Positions 10,844-22,690 of a stretch of DNA of 64,000 nucleotides are shown one piece after another. The position numbers were made by a program, and so were the translations under genes. The notes below the pieces were generated by a model that had not been told where the DNA came from, did not search any database, and worked only from the letters and a program-made list of their open reading frames with translations. This stretch comes from Unio delphinus (taxonomy: Eukaryota; Mollusca; Bivalvia; Unionida; Unionidae). Positions within the stretch are counted from its first letter, which is position 1; each line of letters begins with the position of its first letter. The stretch is from the NCBI GenBank assembly GCA_029339505.1, contig JAQISU010000115.1, positions 4,948,001-5,012,000 on the forward strand, given 5' to 3'.

Positions 10844-11775
10844 CTCACAGGTGTTCGATGCAAGATTGATGTTGTGAAGAAATAAAAACAATCTGAGGCA
10901 TAAAAAAAGTCATACAGATGGACAAAAATACCATAGATTATCCCCATGACCCATTCTGACAAAGGACCCTCTCAATCATACTATATAAAAGAGAAGGTAT
11001 GTAACTTCCAAATACTTGGTTCCACCTATAACCCTCGATTTCCTTCAGCTATTACGTCTTTAAACACACACGACCATACTATATGGCTTGTTTTACTCCT
11101 GAGATATTTTTCTATTCATCAAGCCATTGTTGACATTTCTACATTGTATCAAACACATTACCCTAGAGGTTTTGCTATTTTCGCATGAAATGCAAGTAGG
11201 AAACACATTTTGGGGACTATTTCTGAATACATCCCAATACATTGACTTCCACGCAATGATCCAAATGCCCAATGCCTAGTTGTGCTAAGAAAGTTTTCCA
11301 TTGGTTAGTTTGCTCGCGCATAAGCTGAAAGTGAAAAGTTGGAATTATTTTTCTCTTTGTTTAACAGGTATTTCCCTCTGTAATTTGAAGTGCAACTAAA
11401 ATGTCCAGATTATTTGGTACCTTTGTAGAGCTAAAGCCGTCTACCTTTCTATAATACTACCCACTTTAGTGTATCATGCATGACCTCGACGCTACAGACC
11501 TTGGAAGTAGGCTACTACCTCATGTCCCGTAAATTCGGTGCTAGGGGTTAATGTGTTCAAGACAGAAATAAAAGGAAAACGAGGGTCATAGGTGGAACAA
11601 AGTATTTGGAAGTTACATACCTTCTCTTTTATATAATAAAATTGAGAGGGTCCTACGTCAGAATTGGCCATGGGGGTAATCTAAGGTAATTTTGTCACTC
11701 AGTATTATTTTTTTTCTTTTCCTTTAGATTATTTTTTTTCTTCAGAACATCAAGCTCGCGTCGTGCACCTGTGAG
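10844..11775. mobile_element. Fold-back / long-TIR element, ~205-bp arms
   Basis: 10844-11046 is the diverged reverse complement of 11571-11775. Outer ends are CTCACAGGTG and CACCTGTGAG. Shared inner words include GACCCTCTCAAT, AGAGAAGGTATGTAACTTCC and TTCCACCTAT. The 524-bp loop (11047-11570) has no convincing ORF. Part of the right arm is repeated again just outside it (GGTATTTTTGTCACTC at about 11785 against GGTAATTTTGTCACTC at about 11681). The target-site duplication is unresolved. Confidence 0.7.
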
Positions 11776-12257
11776 TAAACTACGGTATTTTTGTCACTCT
11801 ATGATTCCCCCCTCCCTTTCAGGCTAGTTTTTTTCCCCCTCAACATCAACCAGTAACAAATTCCATCTTTTATGAACCTCAAAGTCGAACCTCACCCCAC
11901 CCCTCTTCAAAGTGTGCCACGACTTCATTGCATGCGTTCATGAGAAAAATGACAAATTAAGCATTGTAAGTATTACGTACGGGATTTTTCTTTGTTGCTT
12001 ATATCTCTTACCACTCGCATTTATCACACGAGGTGTAGAATAATTGAATCAGCGTTAATTTACTACCTTGCTCCTTGTTCACTAACGAAAGAACTGTCGA
12101 ACATTAAAAGAGCTTTATTGATTGGACAATAGTCGCAAATGGAGCCAATGACATAAAGCGTAACAAGTTCAGTCGGTATTACATTGTACTTTATATAACA
12201 TTATATTTAGGCAATTTTTGCAAACTGTAACGTTACACGTATGACGCTGCTAACAAT

Positions 12258-12259
12258 AT

Positions 12260-12314
<55 letters not shown>

Positions 12315-12327
12315 CTTATTTATTTAT
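12258..12327. repeat. (TTTA)n microsatellite
   Basis: An uninterrupted ATTT/TTTA tetranucleotide run with a single C interruption near the end. The stretch 11783-12257 before it holds no recognised gene. Confidence 0.95.
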
Positions 12328-12455
12328 ACAGAGGCTGATTTCTTAAGTCGAACACTATATTCCCTTGAGGCCTCTTAGAGAGAAATAATATTCCATAATA
12401 ATATACATCGTAAAAAGTTAATAGTACATGTAATTATATTACTAAGTAATTCAAC

Positions 12456-12457
<2 letters not shown>

Positions 12458-12518
<61 letters not shown>

Positions 12519-12538
12519 TAATAATAATAATAATAATG
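12458..12538. repeat. (AAT)n microsatellite
   Basis: A trinucleotide AAT/TAA run with one G interruption. It produces a leucine-run frame on minus that is not a gene. Confidence 0.95.
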
Positions 12539-12939
12539 CATTATGAAAGTAGGAGGATTTAACTGCATGTCTACATTTTTGTTTCATATCAATAATAAGT
12601 ACATTTTTAAAATGTCTTTATGCAAGATCTAGATGTAAAGTTAATGCTTTGATATACCTGAAGACTATTTTGTAATAGAGACATTCAGACACTGAATTTG
12701 TATATACAAGACATTTTTTTTATAAATTACAACTTTGCTAATATACAAAAAGTGCAATACAAGCAAGTGATAAATTTGTAGATTATTATTGTGATAAATC
12801 TCGGAATTAAATGTTGAACTTGTATTTTCTCTCTGGTTTGCTAATCTGATGCTTTGAAATAATGAATGTACAGTTTGTTATGAATTGGTTATTCTAAATA
12901 TTTAATTCTATTACATGTATATTCTATTTACTTATAACA

Positions 12940-13075
12940 GTGATAGGACCTGAATAATTAAGTGTTGTAGTGATAGGACCTTAATAGTTAAGTGTTATAG
13001 TGATATGACCTTAATAGTTAAGTGTTATAGCATTAGTACCATTAGTAATAGTTAAGTGTTATAGTGTTAGTACCA
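12940..13075. repeat. Short minisatellite, ~32-bp unit
   Basis: About four diverged copies of GTGATAGGACCTTAATAGTT plus AAGTGTTATA. The rest of 12539-13630 is AT-rich with no gene seen. Confidence 0.65.
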
Positions 13076-13630
13076 TTCATAAATCCTGGTACAGCAGCCA
13101 TCATGAAATTTAAATATGTGAACTGCCTTGTGAAAATACTCTCATATTTTTAATGCCATTTTAAGTCTGTAAACAATGCTACTGCATAATCAGTAAAATA
13201 ATATTTCTCCTTTTTCTGAATTTCATCAGTTCAGTCAAGCTGAAATTTGGCACAGTTCCCCCTTACATTGTTAACAATGATCCAGAGTTGGAAGCACAGA
13301 ATGCAAGTTTCTGTAGGTAAATATTTCTTGATTGTAATAAATAGGTCAATTTTAGGTGACAATGCTATTCAGGTATAATCAGAGCATGGTCATCTAATTT
13401 GTTTATAGGCATGTTACAGTCCTGTGTGTTTTTCATGCCTTTACATAGTCTAATTGACTAGTTTTCATTGTAAGAATAATCTGGGCTCCCCACTGTTACA
13501 GTACTTCTTTTGATGTCCCCAAAATAAGTCCAATGCATTAGAAGGGTGATCTTTCTGAAATTAATAACGATAGCCTTTCTCATATTAAGAAGACTCGTTG
13601 AGTTTAGAAACCACCTGTAATCTTTTAAAT

Positions 13631-14770
13631 TGCTACATTCATGACAATCAGGATACTGTGACTACACTAACTAGATTATTGATTAAATGCAACAGATCAA
13701 GGTAACCTTGTAGGCACAGTGTTTCTTGACCTCTCAAAGACTTTTAACCTTGTAAATCACAAAATCCTGCTGGAAAAGCTCAGCATATATCAAGATAACC
13801 ATAAAAGCTTAACTTGCTTTCAAACATATTATAAAGACAGACAACAAGAAGTTTCTATTTTAAATAAACTTTCAGATAAGAAAACTGATAAAATCAGTTG
13901 TTCCTCAAGGACCAGTTCTTGGACCATTACTCTTTATGTCAATAATTTTCTGTATTATATGGATATATTATATGGAGCTATCCTTGTTCACAGATGACAC
14001 AACACTATATAACACTTGGATCAACACAGACTATGAGATTAAGACTAAATTAAATAAAGATTTGCTAAAAATATTTTTAAAAACCTGTGTGAGTACAATG
14101 TTATGAAGATAAATGCACCCAAACCAAACGCCATGATTCTATGTAGTTGAGCAGGAGTAAAAGCTCAGGAAAATGATTTCAAAGTCATGATAAAAAGAAT
14201 GAATATATGACAGTCTGAAAATGAAAAACTACTTGGCATCACGATAGACAAAATATTAAGCCGGAAAATGTAAGTTGATAAGGTCATTAAAACAGTTAAC
14301 CACGGTATTATCTCTTTACATAATAAAATATAATCTTATGTTTCCTCAAGATATACTACAATACATATATATAATGTTACAGCTAGAATATTGTAATTCG
14401 ATCTGAGGTAATAATGGTATAAAAATCAAGAAAAATGACTGAAATTATAAAAAAAAAAAGAACAGCTAGAATTATTCTTGATGCTCCAAGGTGATTGCAT
14501 ACTTAAACTAAAGGAAAACAATTTTTTAAAATATTTACCACAACAAATTTTGCATATTGCTTTCACACTAGTAGAACTATTACTAATTTATTTATAAATG
14601 GTAGTTCAAATCCATACAGTACAAATATTATTATCTCATGCTTTCTTTTTTAGTCAAAAACCAAAAGAGAAACAATATAAAACATCAAGAATGAAGCAAG
14701 TTACCGCCTAATTTGTTTCCTAAATTAACTCGTTCAAAGCAGTCGAAGCAAATTGTATGTATTAACCAAA
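13631..14770 (+). pseudogene. Decayed LINE reverse transcriptase (CR1/Jockey-like)
   Basis: Fragments in different frames follow reverse transcriptase order: DTVTTLTRLLIKCNRS (13655 on), GTVFLDLSKTFNLVNHKIL (about 13712), a GPxLF-like remnant near 13915, the catalytic box LFTDDTTLYNT (about 13985, where F/YADD is expected), and later ENEKLLGITIDKIL (about 14216). Multiple stops and frameshifts are present. The copy runs to about 220 bp before the RIC8 start codon. Clade assignment is tentative. Confidence 0.7.
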
Positions 14771-14990
14771 TTCGAATAGATGCTTTAAGAACGAGACATA
14801 AACAGGGGAGGTAAGTGTATAGTCAGGTAAGACCAAATGTGCATCCATTGAACATTTTTTTAAAGATCAGTTGAAAGTACGATGTGCTAAATTTATGCTC
14901 TTCCGTCTGTCAAAATCTATTTGTTATTACTAACTAATGATGCAGCAGGCCAGCTTCAATTGATTTAAAATTTTGATTCGAATCAGGAAA

Positions 14991-15071
14991 ATGGATGAAA
15001 ATACATTACAGATTCTTAAAGGGGGCAGTGAGCAGGACCTGATGCAAACTCTGCAAGATTTTTCAACCAAG
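14991..15071 (+). CDS. RIC8: RIC8 (synembryn) homologue, coding exon 1
   Basis: ATG at 14991 opens 27 codons (MDENTLQILKGGSEQ...LQDFSTK) and ends with AAG|GTAAGA, a strong donor in phase 0. An in-frame TGA at 14961-14963 supports this ATG as the start. The short acidic helical leader preceding a phase-0 junction matches how RIC8 N-termini are built in animals. RIC8 proteins chaperone and activate G-protein alpha subunits in the cytoplasm (established knowledge). The call depends on linking to exon 3, where the family signature is clearer. Upstream, the 5' UTR and promoter region (14771-14990) shows no obvious TATA box or CpG cluster. Confidence 0.72.
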
Positions 15072-16438
15072 GTAAGAATTCCATGAAACGGTGAAGCTGT
15101 TGTCTTGTTGAAAAGCATGAATGGATTTTATAGGGATGCTGGGTAAGAAATCGTAAAGAAAATGATTAACACTCTGATTACCTGATGTCCTCAGAGTTTA
15201 TTTACTTCTCTTGAATGATCCAGACTTGTTTCATTGAACACAGAGCTCTGAAATTCCACTTATGACTCTGTAAAGACAAAATTACCGATTGTAAATTTAG
15301 TATGATGTACACAGGTATAACTTGTGCGGCGTTGACACGTATAAATTTTTAGTTTATTTTATTTCAGGTATACATTTACAAAATCGGTAAACGTGTAAAC
15401 GAACGTGTATGTGGCTGTCATTGACACAGGGACGACCATTTTCAGTTAGTTATATATTACCACGTTTGCTAATGTTAGGATAATTTATTATAATTTTTAT
15501 ATTTTATTTTATAGGATGTTTCACTAATTTTCATCACATTTGGCATTGTTGGGAAAGAGCAAAAGTTGAGAAAACATTACTCAACATTAGACACCATTGC
15601 TAATAATGCTGATAAATATTTATTTAAAGTACAATATTTACATTTAAACAACATGTTTTTAACCTATCACAAGCACATAGGGCCCCGAGTGTATCCATAT
15701 CCATTATCCTTTTTTCCATCATACATATCATCATACATATCATCAGTAGAAAACAAATAACTATAATCCAATGAATGAGTTACTGAAATTATACTATTAT
15801 ATTCCACAAAGACATGACTTAAAATCTGAACCTGTCATTATACGAGGTGAAGAACATAAAGCACATAAAGCAGTTGAAGTTGAGCAAGTTATGGCATGTA
15901 CATTATAGTAGTTGTCTACTGTTCAGTTAGACTAGAATGTAAAAAAAGGGGTTGAGGACTTGTCAAGTTTTTAATCATTTTGATTAAACATTATTGTTTC
16001 AGTGATATTGTAAACTGTATACATATTTAAACATTTTGGTAAATGCATCATGAAATACCGAAATATGATAATGCTTAAATAAACCAATATATACTCCAAA
16101 TGCACCCAAATATACCGTTGATGTGCTAAAATATGCAAAATTATATGTTTTACAAAAATGTCAGACAAGTAGATGTCATGCATTAGATGTTCAAGATTTT
16201 CTTTGTATAGCATAACATATATTGGTTTCATATTTCCTTGATATATATATTTTTAAAAAAACTTGTGTACTACTACTGCTACACATTAAATTCTCATGTT
16301 TTTTTTTTTTTAAATTGTGTAAAACAAAAAAAAAATAATATTTCAGATTTCATTTTTTTTTAATTTTTGTATTATACCAGATAATAAATACCTTGTTTAT
16401 AAAGCATACTGTATATATTACAGTTATATTTGTATGTA
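15072..16438. other. First part of RIC8 intron 1; nothing else recognised
   Basis: AT-rich intronic sequence. Open frames here are short and have no family resemblance. Intron 1 as a whole spans 15072-42495 and contains the transposons listed between those positions. Confidence 0.55.
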
Positions 16439-17097
16439 CACCGCTGTAGTGCCCGAAAAGTTAGAATCAACATCGTGAAATTTTCAGGTTTTAATAAGGA
16501 ATCACATATCTTGTTAGATTTTATCGGAAAAAATATTTTCTCAGTTCACTGTAAATAATAATACTGTATATGTATACGGCGAAACAGCGATCAATGAATT
16601 ATAGTAAATGCTAACAGGTGGCAACACTTAATGAAATGAACACTAATCAAATGTCTTGTCAGGGGAAATTAGTGTTTTAATCATTTCATTGTGTTGCAGT
16701 GTAAGCAGTATAATCGTTGCATGTTCTCTTCTATTCAGACATGAAAAGAGTCAATTGACCATCACATCGATGCCCGTGAGCACGTCTGTGAGAACCTAAT
16801 TAAGTGCCGGCTGAGTTATGATCGACGACTTGGGGAAGTGTTTGTTGCATTGTAAAACTCAATTAAAATAGACCTGCTTTGTTTTCTAAGGCGGTCTTTT
16901 GTATCAAATCAGGTAAAAGACGTACAATACAAAAGTTCAAAGGAATGCAAATCCTACATGCATAAACTCTTGTGGTCAATATCGTGTCTCAACATCAATC
17001 AAATTAGTTGAACCAATCGAACATGGTTTCAAATAGTATCTACTTATTGTCATTAAAGTATATATTAATCAGTAATTTATCTTAATCATTTGTAAAT

Positions 17098-17661
17098 GTG
17101 ATCATGGAGAGCAAGGGAATCAAGCAAAAGGCATACTTGGTGAATGAAAAGCTTACTGTCATAGAGAGGGTTCGTAATGGTGAATCAAGATCAAAAGTTT
17201 ATAGTGAACTTAAACTTGCCGAGTCGACACTCAGAGGTTGGCTCAAGGATGAGCAGAAATTTCGGGATTATTTGCATGAAGTTGATTCTGATGATGGATT
17301 TAAACGGAAACGGGCATGCACTGCAAACGACACAGAATTAGATGATGCTGTGTACACCTGGTTCACACAGCAACGTGAACAAGATGTTCCGATTTCGGGA
17401 ACAATTCTCAAGGCCCAGGCAGAGAAAATGGCAAAAACTAAGGATACTGATTCAGATTTCATGGCAAGCCATGGATGGCTTTGGAGATTCCAGCGTCTAC
17501 ATGGAATAAAACAAAATTTGTTGTCGGGAGAGATACGCTGAGCAAATCTGGTGGCCGCATCTCATTATCCCAACCAACTCCGAGAGATACTGACCCGTGA
17601 TGGATATACAGACGACCAAGTTTATAATTGTGATGAGGCTGGTCTATGCTATCGGATGATT
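17098..17661 (+). pseudogene. pogo/Tigger-type transposase, truncated
   Basis: The first 147 codons resemble the N-terminus of pogo/Tigger (CENP-B-related) transposases: a psq-like helix-turn-helix (VNEKLTVIERVRNGESRSKV...STLRGWLKD, residues 15-55), then a CENP-B-type second DNA-binding domain (residues 80-140, ending MASHGWLWRFQRLHGI). An in-frame TGA at 17539-17541 interrupts it. The same frame continues ...YTDDQVYNCDEAGLCYR, the first catalytic-aspartate motif of the DDE domain, then breaks into T-rich sequence at about 17661. The remaining DDE core is missing. The gene is inactive. Confidence 0.8.
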
Positions 17662-17742
17662 TATATATTTTTTTTATATTTTTTTTTACATGTCTGACGT
17701 TTAGACCCATTAAATTCATGGTTGGTAATGGTTTATCTTTGT

Positions 17743-17824
17743 AATTTTTTTTTTTTTTTTTTTACATTTTACTCTATCTTTGTATCTATCTATCTAATCA
17801 ATCTATCTATTTATCTATCTAGTG
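17743..17824. repeat. Poly-T tract and ATCT-rich microsatellite
   Basis: A T(19)-like run is followed by TATCTATCTATC-type repeats, lying just past the break in the Tigger transposase. Confidence 0.8.
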
Positions 17825-18550
17825 ATAACAGAATTTTATTTTTTAGAGCAACACAAGTTTCGACGTCGTTTTTTGATATGAATGTTATCTTTTTTGATAA
17901 AATAAATCTCGATTCATTTTGAACAAACAATAAAACTAGAATGTATCCAAATCAACACAAAAAGTAGTGACGTAATACACAATGTGTTTAGCGATACACA
18001 TGTTAAGAGTACTGATACCTCGTGGAATAATGTTTGTTTTTACGATCTTTTCAAGATATTTTATCCAGAAATTAAAGGTAATTTATGAAGAAAAACGAAC
18101 AACACCTTTATAAAGAAATATTTATTCAGTTATTTTCAGCACGATTATAAAACGAGTATTTAACAATGCACCCACCCCTCTTTTCGCCTCTCTCTGTCGA
18201 TCTCCCATCTCTTTAATAGTTTTTTATAGGTCCCTCGGTAACTCGCGCCCTCGCTTATAGTGCAGTCGATGTTTTTGGACCCCATTGTGCACGAGTTATT
18301 GAGGGAGCGGTGTATTTAGGTGTTCACCAGAATTTGCATTATATACACAGTGTATGTTCTTTGGCTATTGTATGTTTGATAAAAGTATTAGAAAAGTTGA
18401 TAAGGAGTTGAAGTTCAGATTTTTACAATTCTTTGTTTCACTTAGATTAATCCCATACACAAAGTCACTGTCATGTTAGCTGTGATGTTGTTTTCAGCAG
18501 GGACCATGTGGAGGCATGGCTACAAGTGTTAGAGTGTGTAATGTGTGTGA

Positions 18551-18836
18551 TTTAGATTTTTAATGTAGCTTTAACAATGTTCCAGTCATATCGCTACGAT
18601 GTCTGCAGTGTGGCAGTTTGAAGTGATGTCTAGCACTGGGGCATCATGCTGCAGACATGTAACATGATGTCTCACCCAGTCACATTATCCTGACACCAGG
18701 CTGACCAGTCCTAACACTAACATCTTAATGCTGAGCGTCAATCGAGGCAGCTGTTAGTAACATTTTTGTAAGTCCTTGGTATGACTCAGGTGGGGATCAA
18801 ACAAACATTCTAACCACTAGGCCACCGGAACGGTTG
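18551..18836 (-). mobile_element. tRNA-derived SINE, family 1
   Basis: Read on minus, the head is CCGTTCCGGTGGCCTAGTGG then TTAGA (A-box region). It is followed by a degraded B box, the body words CCAAGGACTTACAAA, TTAGTGTTAGGACTGGTCAG and TGTCAGGATAATGTGACTGG, and the 3' end GCTACATTAAAAATCTAAATC. The same body occurs at 24891, 30946, 33288, 52655, 56726 and 59243, so the family is shown within this window. Confidence 0.8.
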
Positions 18837-19098
18837 AATTTAACTGATACCTCACGAATAGAAGCAAAGTTTGAATAAGTTACAGGATACCTTTAAAAGT
18901 TGGGGTACTTTTAAAGTTATTCACAATAAGTAAAAATCACAAGATATCGGCACCATCGCAACAACTGGCATGTATGCTCAAGGATACTGGTGAATATGCT
19001 TTTGTTGTCTTCTTTTGTTGATGGCTTTTTGGAGTAAAAAGTAATCTCATCTAAAAAAAACAACTAAAATTGAATGACATACGAAATATTAAATAAAA

Positions 19099-19254
19099 GG
19101 CAAAAGATCGATCGGACAGCCACATTTCCGCTGCACGGATGTCTGCAAACATTACATGAAAGCCCTTGACATCGATGTCAACACCTGGGAAGATCTTGCT
19201 CTTGACATTCCCAGCTGGCGACATGCTCTGATCACTGGTTTGAAAAGCCAGTGA
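19099..19254 (+). pseudogene. LINE C-terminal fragment
   Basis: A 51-codon open frame reads GKRSIGQPHFRCTDVCKHYM followed by KALDIDVNTWEDLALDIPSW and RHALITGLK, then a stop. The series GRPxLRxKDVCKRDxKALxID...W is a common C-terminal block of LINE polyproteins (established pattern; clade unresolved). No other part of the element is seen nearby. Confidence 0.6.
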
Positions 19255-20419
19255 AGACAAGCTACGCTTGCTAGCTGATGAATAAAAAATAGCATAAATT
19301 CTTCATAAAACCTGAATAATTTATCAAGATTGTAGTGTGTTCTATTGTTTTTTCCTAGTCATCTCAAATGGCAAAAAGCTTTGCATTAGTGAAGAATCAA
19401 GCTGGTATTGTGTTTTTGTGTTCAGATTTCTTGTTTCTTAGTTACCACAAGTAGCTAGGCTCTTTATTAATTTTGTTCCTTTTTGTAAAACAAACTACGA
19501 CACCTACAGTTTCAAATTGCATGTGTTTTTCTGTTGTACAATATATTGTATATTTTTTTCTCTTATTGTGCTGTAAATATACCAGTATTCAAACAGTTAT
19601 ATTTACTGTTTCAATATATGGGTCATTTACAATCTTGGGAATCATCATTGTCCTTTAATGAAATAAACATCTTGGGAGTGAACACATCATAGTATCATGC
19701 TATTCTGTTCAATTATTTCAACTTGTGTGTTTCTTTTTGTATTGATAAATTTAAACCAAAAAAACCCAAAGCAAATAAAAATGTTTGTTGTCTACAGAAA
19801 AAACACAAAAATACACATTTATCACACTTGTATGTTTGTTGGTTGTACATTGTTTTCACAAAGTATATTGTTATTTTTTCCTTTGATTCATTATTTTGTA
19901 CATTTTTTCCATTTAATTAATTTAGCTATCTCTTTTTAATCATTTAAACTAAATGAAAGACAATAATGAGACAAAGAAATAGAATACATTTTATTAACTG
20001 ACTAAAATGAGAAGAGAATAAAGTAAACACAAAATGTATAGTTGTCATATAATTGTATGTTTGTACAATGTATACTCAATGATTGACTTTATAGTTTAAA
20101 ACTGCTTGCATTTATTTCTTTAATGTGGCCATCTTGAAACAATGTTGTTATGGCTACACTACCTTGAGGGATCGTGATATTGACATCTTGTTATCACTCT
20201 AGCTCCCCAAGAGATATTATATCAGTTTCTCCAGAAGGCTTGTATGATGTCTAGTCCGTTCGAAATAACTTATTATTGGTTTTAAGAGCACTTTTAACAT
20301 GTTATTGGCTGCAAGGAAAATGGGAGCTAAGTTCCATTCCCATTAACACCAAGGCATCCTACCATAGCATGTCTGGGTTATTATCAATCCCCTGGATTAC
20401 GATTCCAATGCTGCACAAT

Positions 20420-20810
20420 CTAAGCTACCATGACTTTCTTGGTCCTAAATGGAAATGGTACCTATCTGATCTCCAGTATGGCTGCCGTGGTAGCCAAGTG
20501 AAAATTCTTATCACTGCTCTTCCATGATTGATGGTCATGTTTAGATATGGTTTTCTCTGGATGGTCCTAAATGAAAATGCCACCTTGACATCCAACATGG
20601 CAGTAAGAATGACTGCCATGAAAATCATGTTATTACTTTTCAGTACATGAACCTATCTTGAATGGATGGTCTCAGCTACATTGTATTTTCACCAAGACTT
20701 ATAGTGAAGGCTTGTAGGTGCCAATCTGACATCCAAATGGACAGCCACAGTTGCCAATTTGAAAATCTTTATATCTCTGAAGAATATCAAAGATGGTGTC
20801 AACAATCACT
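20420..20810. repeat. Diverged ~120-bp repeat block
   Basis: Phrases such as CCTAAATGGAAATG / CCTAAATGAAAATG, ATCTCCAGTATGGCTGCC / ATCCAACATGGCAG and GTGAAAATTCTTATCACT / GAAAATCATGTTATTACT recur about every 120-130 bp. Similar phrasing is found at 59930-60230. The class is unknown. The surrounding 19260-22540 shows no gene; a 57-codon open stretch from 21000 to 21166 is unassigned. Confidence 0.45.
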
Positions 20811-22539
20811 AGGTAATAAGAGGAAAAGATCTTGTCTTGGAATTCTGAAGATGTTTTTTTTAATAGTACAATATGCATACTGCCAGGGACTTTTGTTTCA
20901 ACTGTAACCCTAACTTTGAACTTGTAACCTTTAACCCTAACTGTAGTCCTTATAGTAGCAGGTACATGTATCTTGTATTACAAATCTTAAAACTTTCTAT
21001 AGGATTATCAATGGTGATGCTCCAGACTTTTTTACCCACCCATCCCATGTAAACAAGGCAAGTCAATGTTTAAAAGATCTGACATTTATACAAGCCAGAG
21101 TCACTTTATATAATAATAGTTCCAAGGATGCATGTCAGATAACATTACAGGGAGAGTTCAAATGAACCCTGCCAACAAAATCTAGTACCTGTACATGTGC
21201 TTCAAAAATCTTTTGGCATGGGGATAGAAAATTATTGATTATACATGCAAAATTGAGAAATAATTTCAGCTCCCAATTGCAGCATCTCCACAATATTTAA
21301 TTGACACAACTGTCTGTAAGTGTAGAAGGCTACTGACCATTATTTATTTCATATTATGGGTGTTAATCAAATATAGAGAATGCTTCTTGCACTAGACTAG
21401 CAGAATTTCAATTTTATTATTTAAAGGAAATCCCAAACTAACAAAGGACCCAATCAAATGATAGGTTAGGTATACTAATACATGTATATACGAAAAACTG
21501 ACTGTTGAATCTTTTCCTGTAATTTTGACATACTTTGAAATGTATTTTCTTTTTGACTTTTTTTTTTTCTTCCAATTACAATGTATCTTTAAGTCAAGCA
21601 CTAAATGACTGCTGTTGAGTAAAGAGATTAAGTGATTTTCTGGTAATTAAATTGTGTCTTGCCTGCTGCATATGGTGAGGTTTTACAATGGCTGAAAAGG
21701 AGTTTTCGATAATTGATGATACTTTCTGTTGTTACATGCGGCTTTAATGCATGTGAGATACTGTCATAATACATGATCCCTGTGCATGTGATAATAAATT
21801 AAATTTTTCCTTTATTCATGAAAACTTATTTTTGACACTAAATTTTATTTAAAGATACAATTTGGGGTGCAAAGCAAAGTTATATCTTGATGCATAGAAT
21901 CACCAAGGCAAGGTGAAGTCAAAGATATCTGGGTTGACTGAATTACCAAGCAAAAGGTATATATCTCTGTGCACAGAATGGCCAAAGTAAAGTCATAGAT
22001 GTCTGGGTGGAGAGAAATGTCAACCAAATATTGCATTAATTCTAGCTGTAAAATGTCATTAATGGTCCCATGCCTTAAGAGAAACAGAAATGTGTTAATA
22101 TTGACAGCTACTACATCATAGTACATGTATTTGAGAAAAAAGATGATGGAGTTTATATGGCATGGCACCAAGTGTCTTTGGAAATGGACTGTATTGAAAT
22201 CATGTTATGTTGGATTTACAATGCTTTGTTCTGGATCCCTTTGGAACTGCTATATTTACAGGCTTGCTGTGATGGTGGACATTGGATAAGTAGATCGGGG
22301 TATCACAAAAATAGTTTATTCTGTGGTACTGTGACATATCTTATGTTATACAGCAATAACATTATGGACCAACACAGTAATGTTCTTTGTTAGCTGACTG
22401 GCAATTTTTTTTGTTTAATTTCTTTTTGGGAATAGTGGGAAAAATATCTTGCTCTGAGTTATGGCAAAATTACATCATGGTCTATCAAAGATACTAATTG
22501 TATTTGAAAAATTATGAATTCTCATGAGATATTCATACA

Positions 22540-22690
22540 GTATAAGGACTGGCCATTTAATTGGGGGTGGCTAGGGGTACTCATATATGATAGGACTGGC
22601 CATTTAATTGGAGGTGGCTAGGGGTACTCATATATGATAGGACTGGCCATTTAATTGGGGGTGGCTAGGGGTACTCATATATGATGATGT
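22540..22690. repeat. 47-bp tandem repeat, 3 copies
   Basis: Near-identical units of AGGACTGGCCATTTAATTGG followed by GGGTGGCTAGGGGTACTCAT start at 22545, 22592 and 22639. Between 22691 and 24890 I see no gene. Confidence 0.85.

Larger units (their letters stand above)
16439..18312 (+). mobile_element. Candidate pogo/Tigger element (TA...TA bounded)
   Basis: The element would start CACCGCT at 16439 after TA and end AGCGGTG at 18312 before TA, surrounding the transposase remnant. The right end has a subterminal inverted pair, TCCCTCGGTAACTCGCGC (18231-18248) against GCACGAGTTATTGAGGGA (18289-18306), of a type seen in Tigger-like elements. The left boundary rests on only a 7-9 bp match and is uncertain. 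Confidence 0.4.

Noticed and set aside
20900..20946. TAACCCTAACT words as an interstitial telomere tract
   Set aside because: Only two or three isolated matches, no run of TTAGGG units.
21000..21166. Open stretch after TTTCTATAG as an exon
   Set aside because: 57 codons can stay open by chance, no family resemblance, and it ends in a stop without a partner exon.
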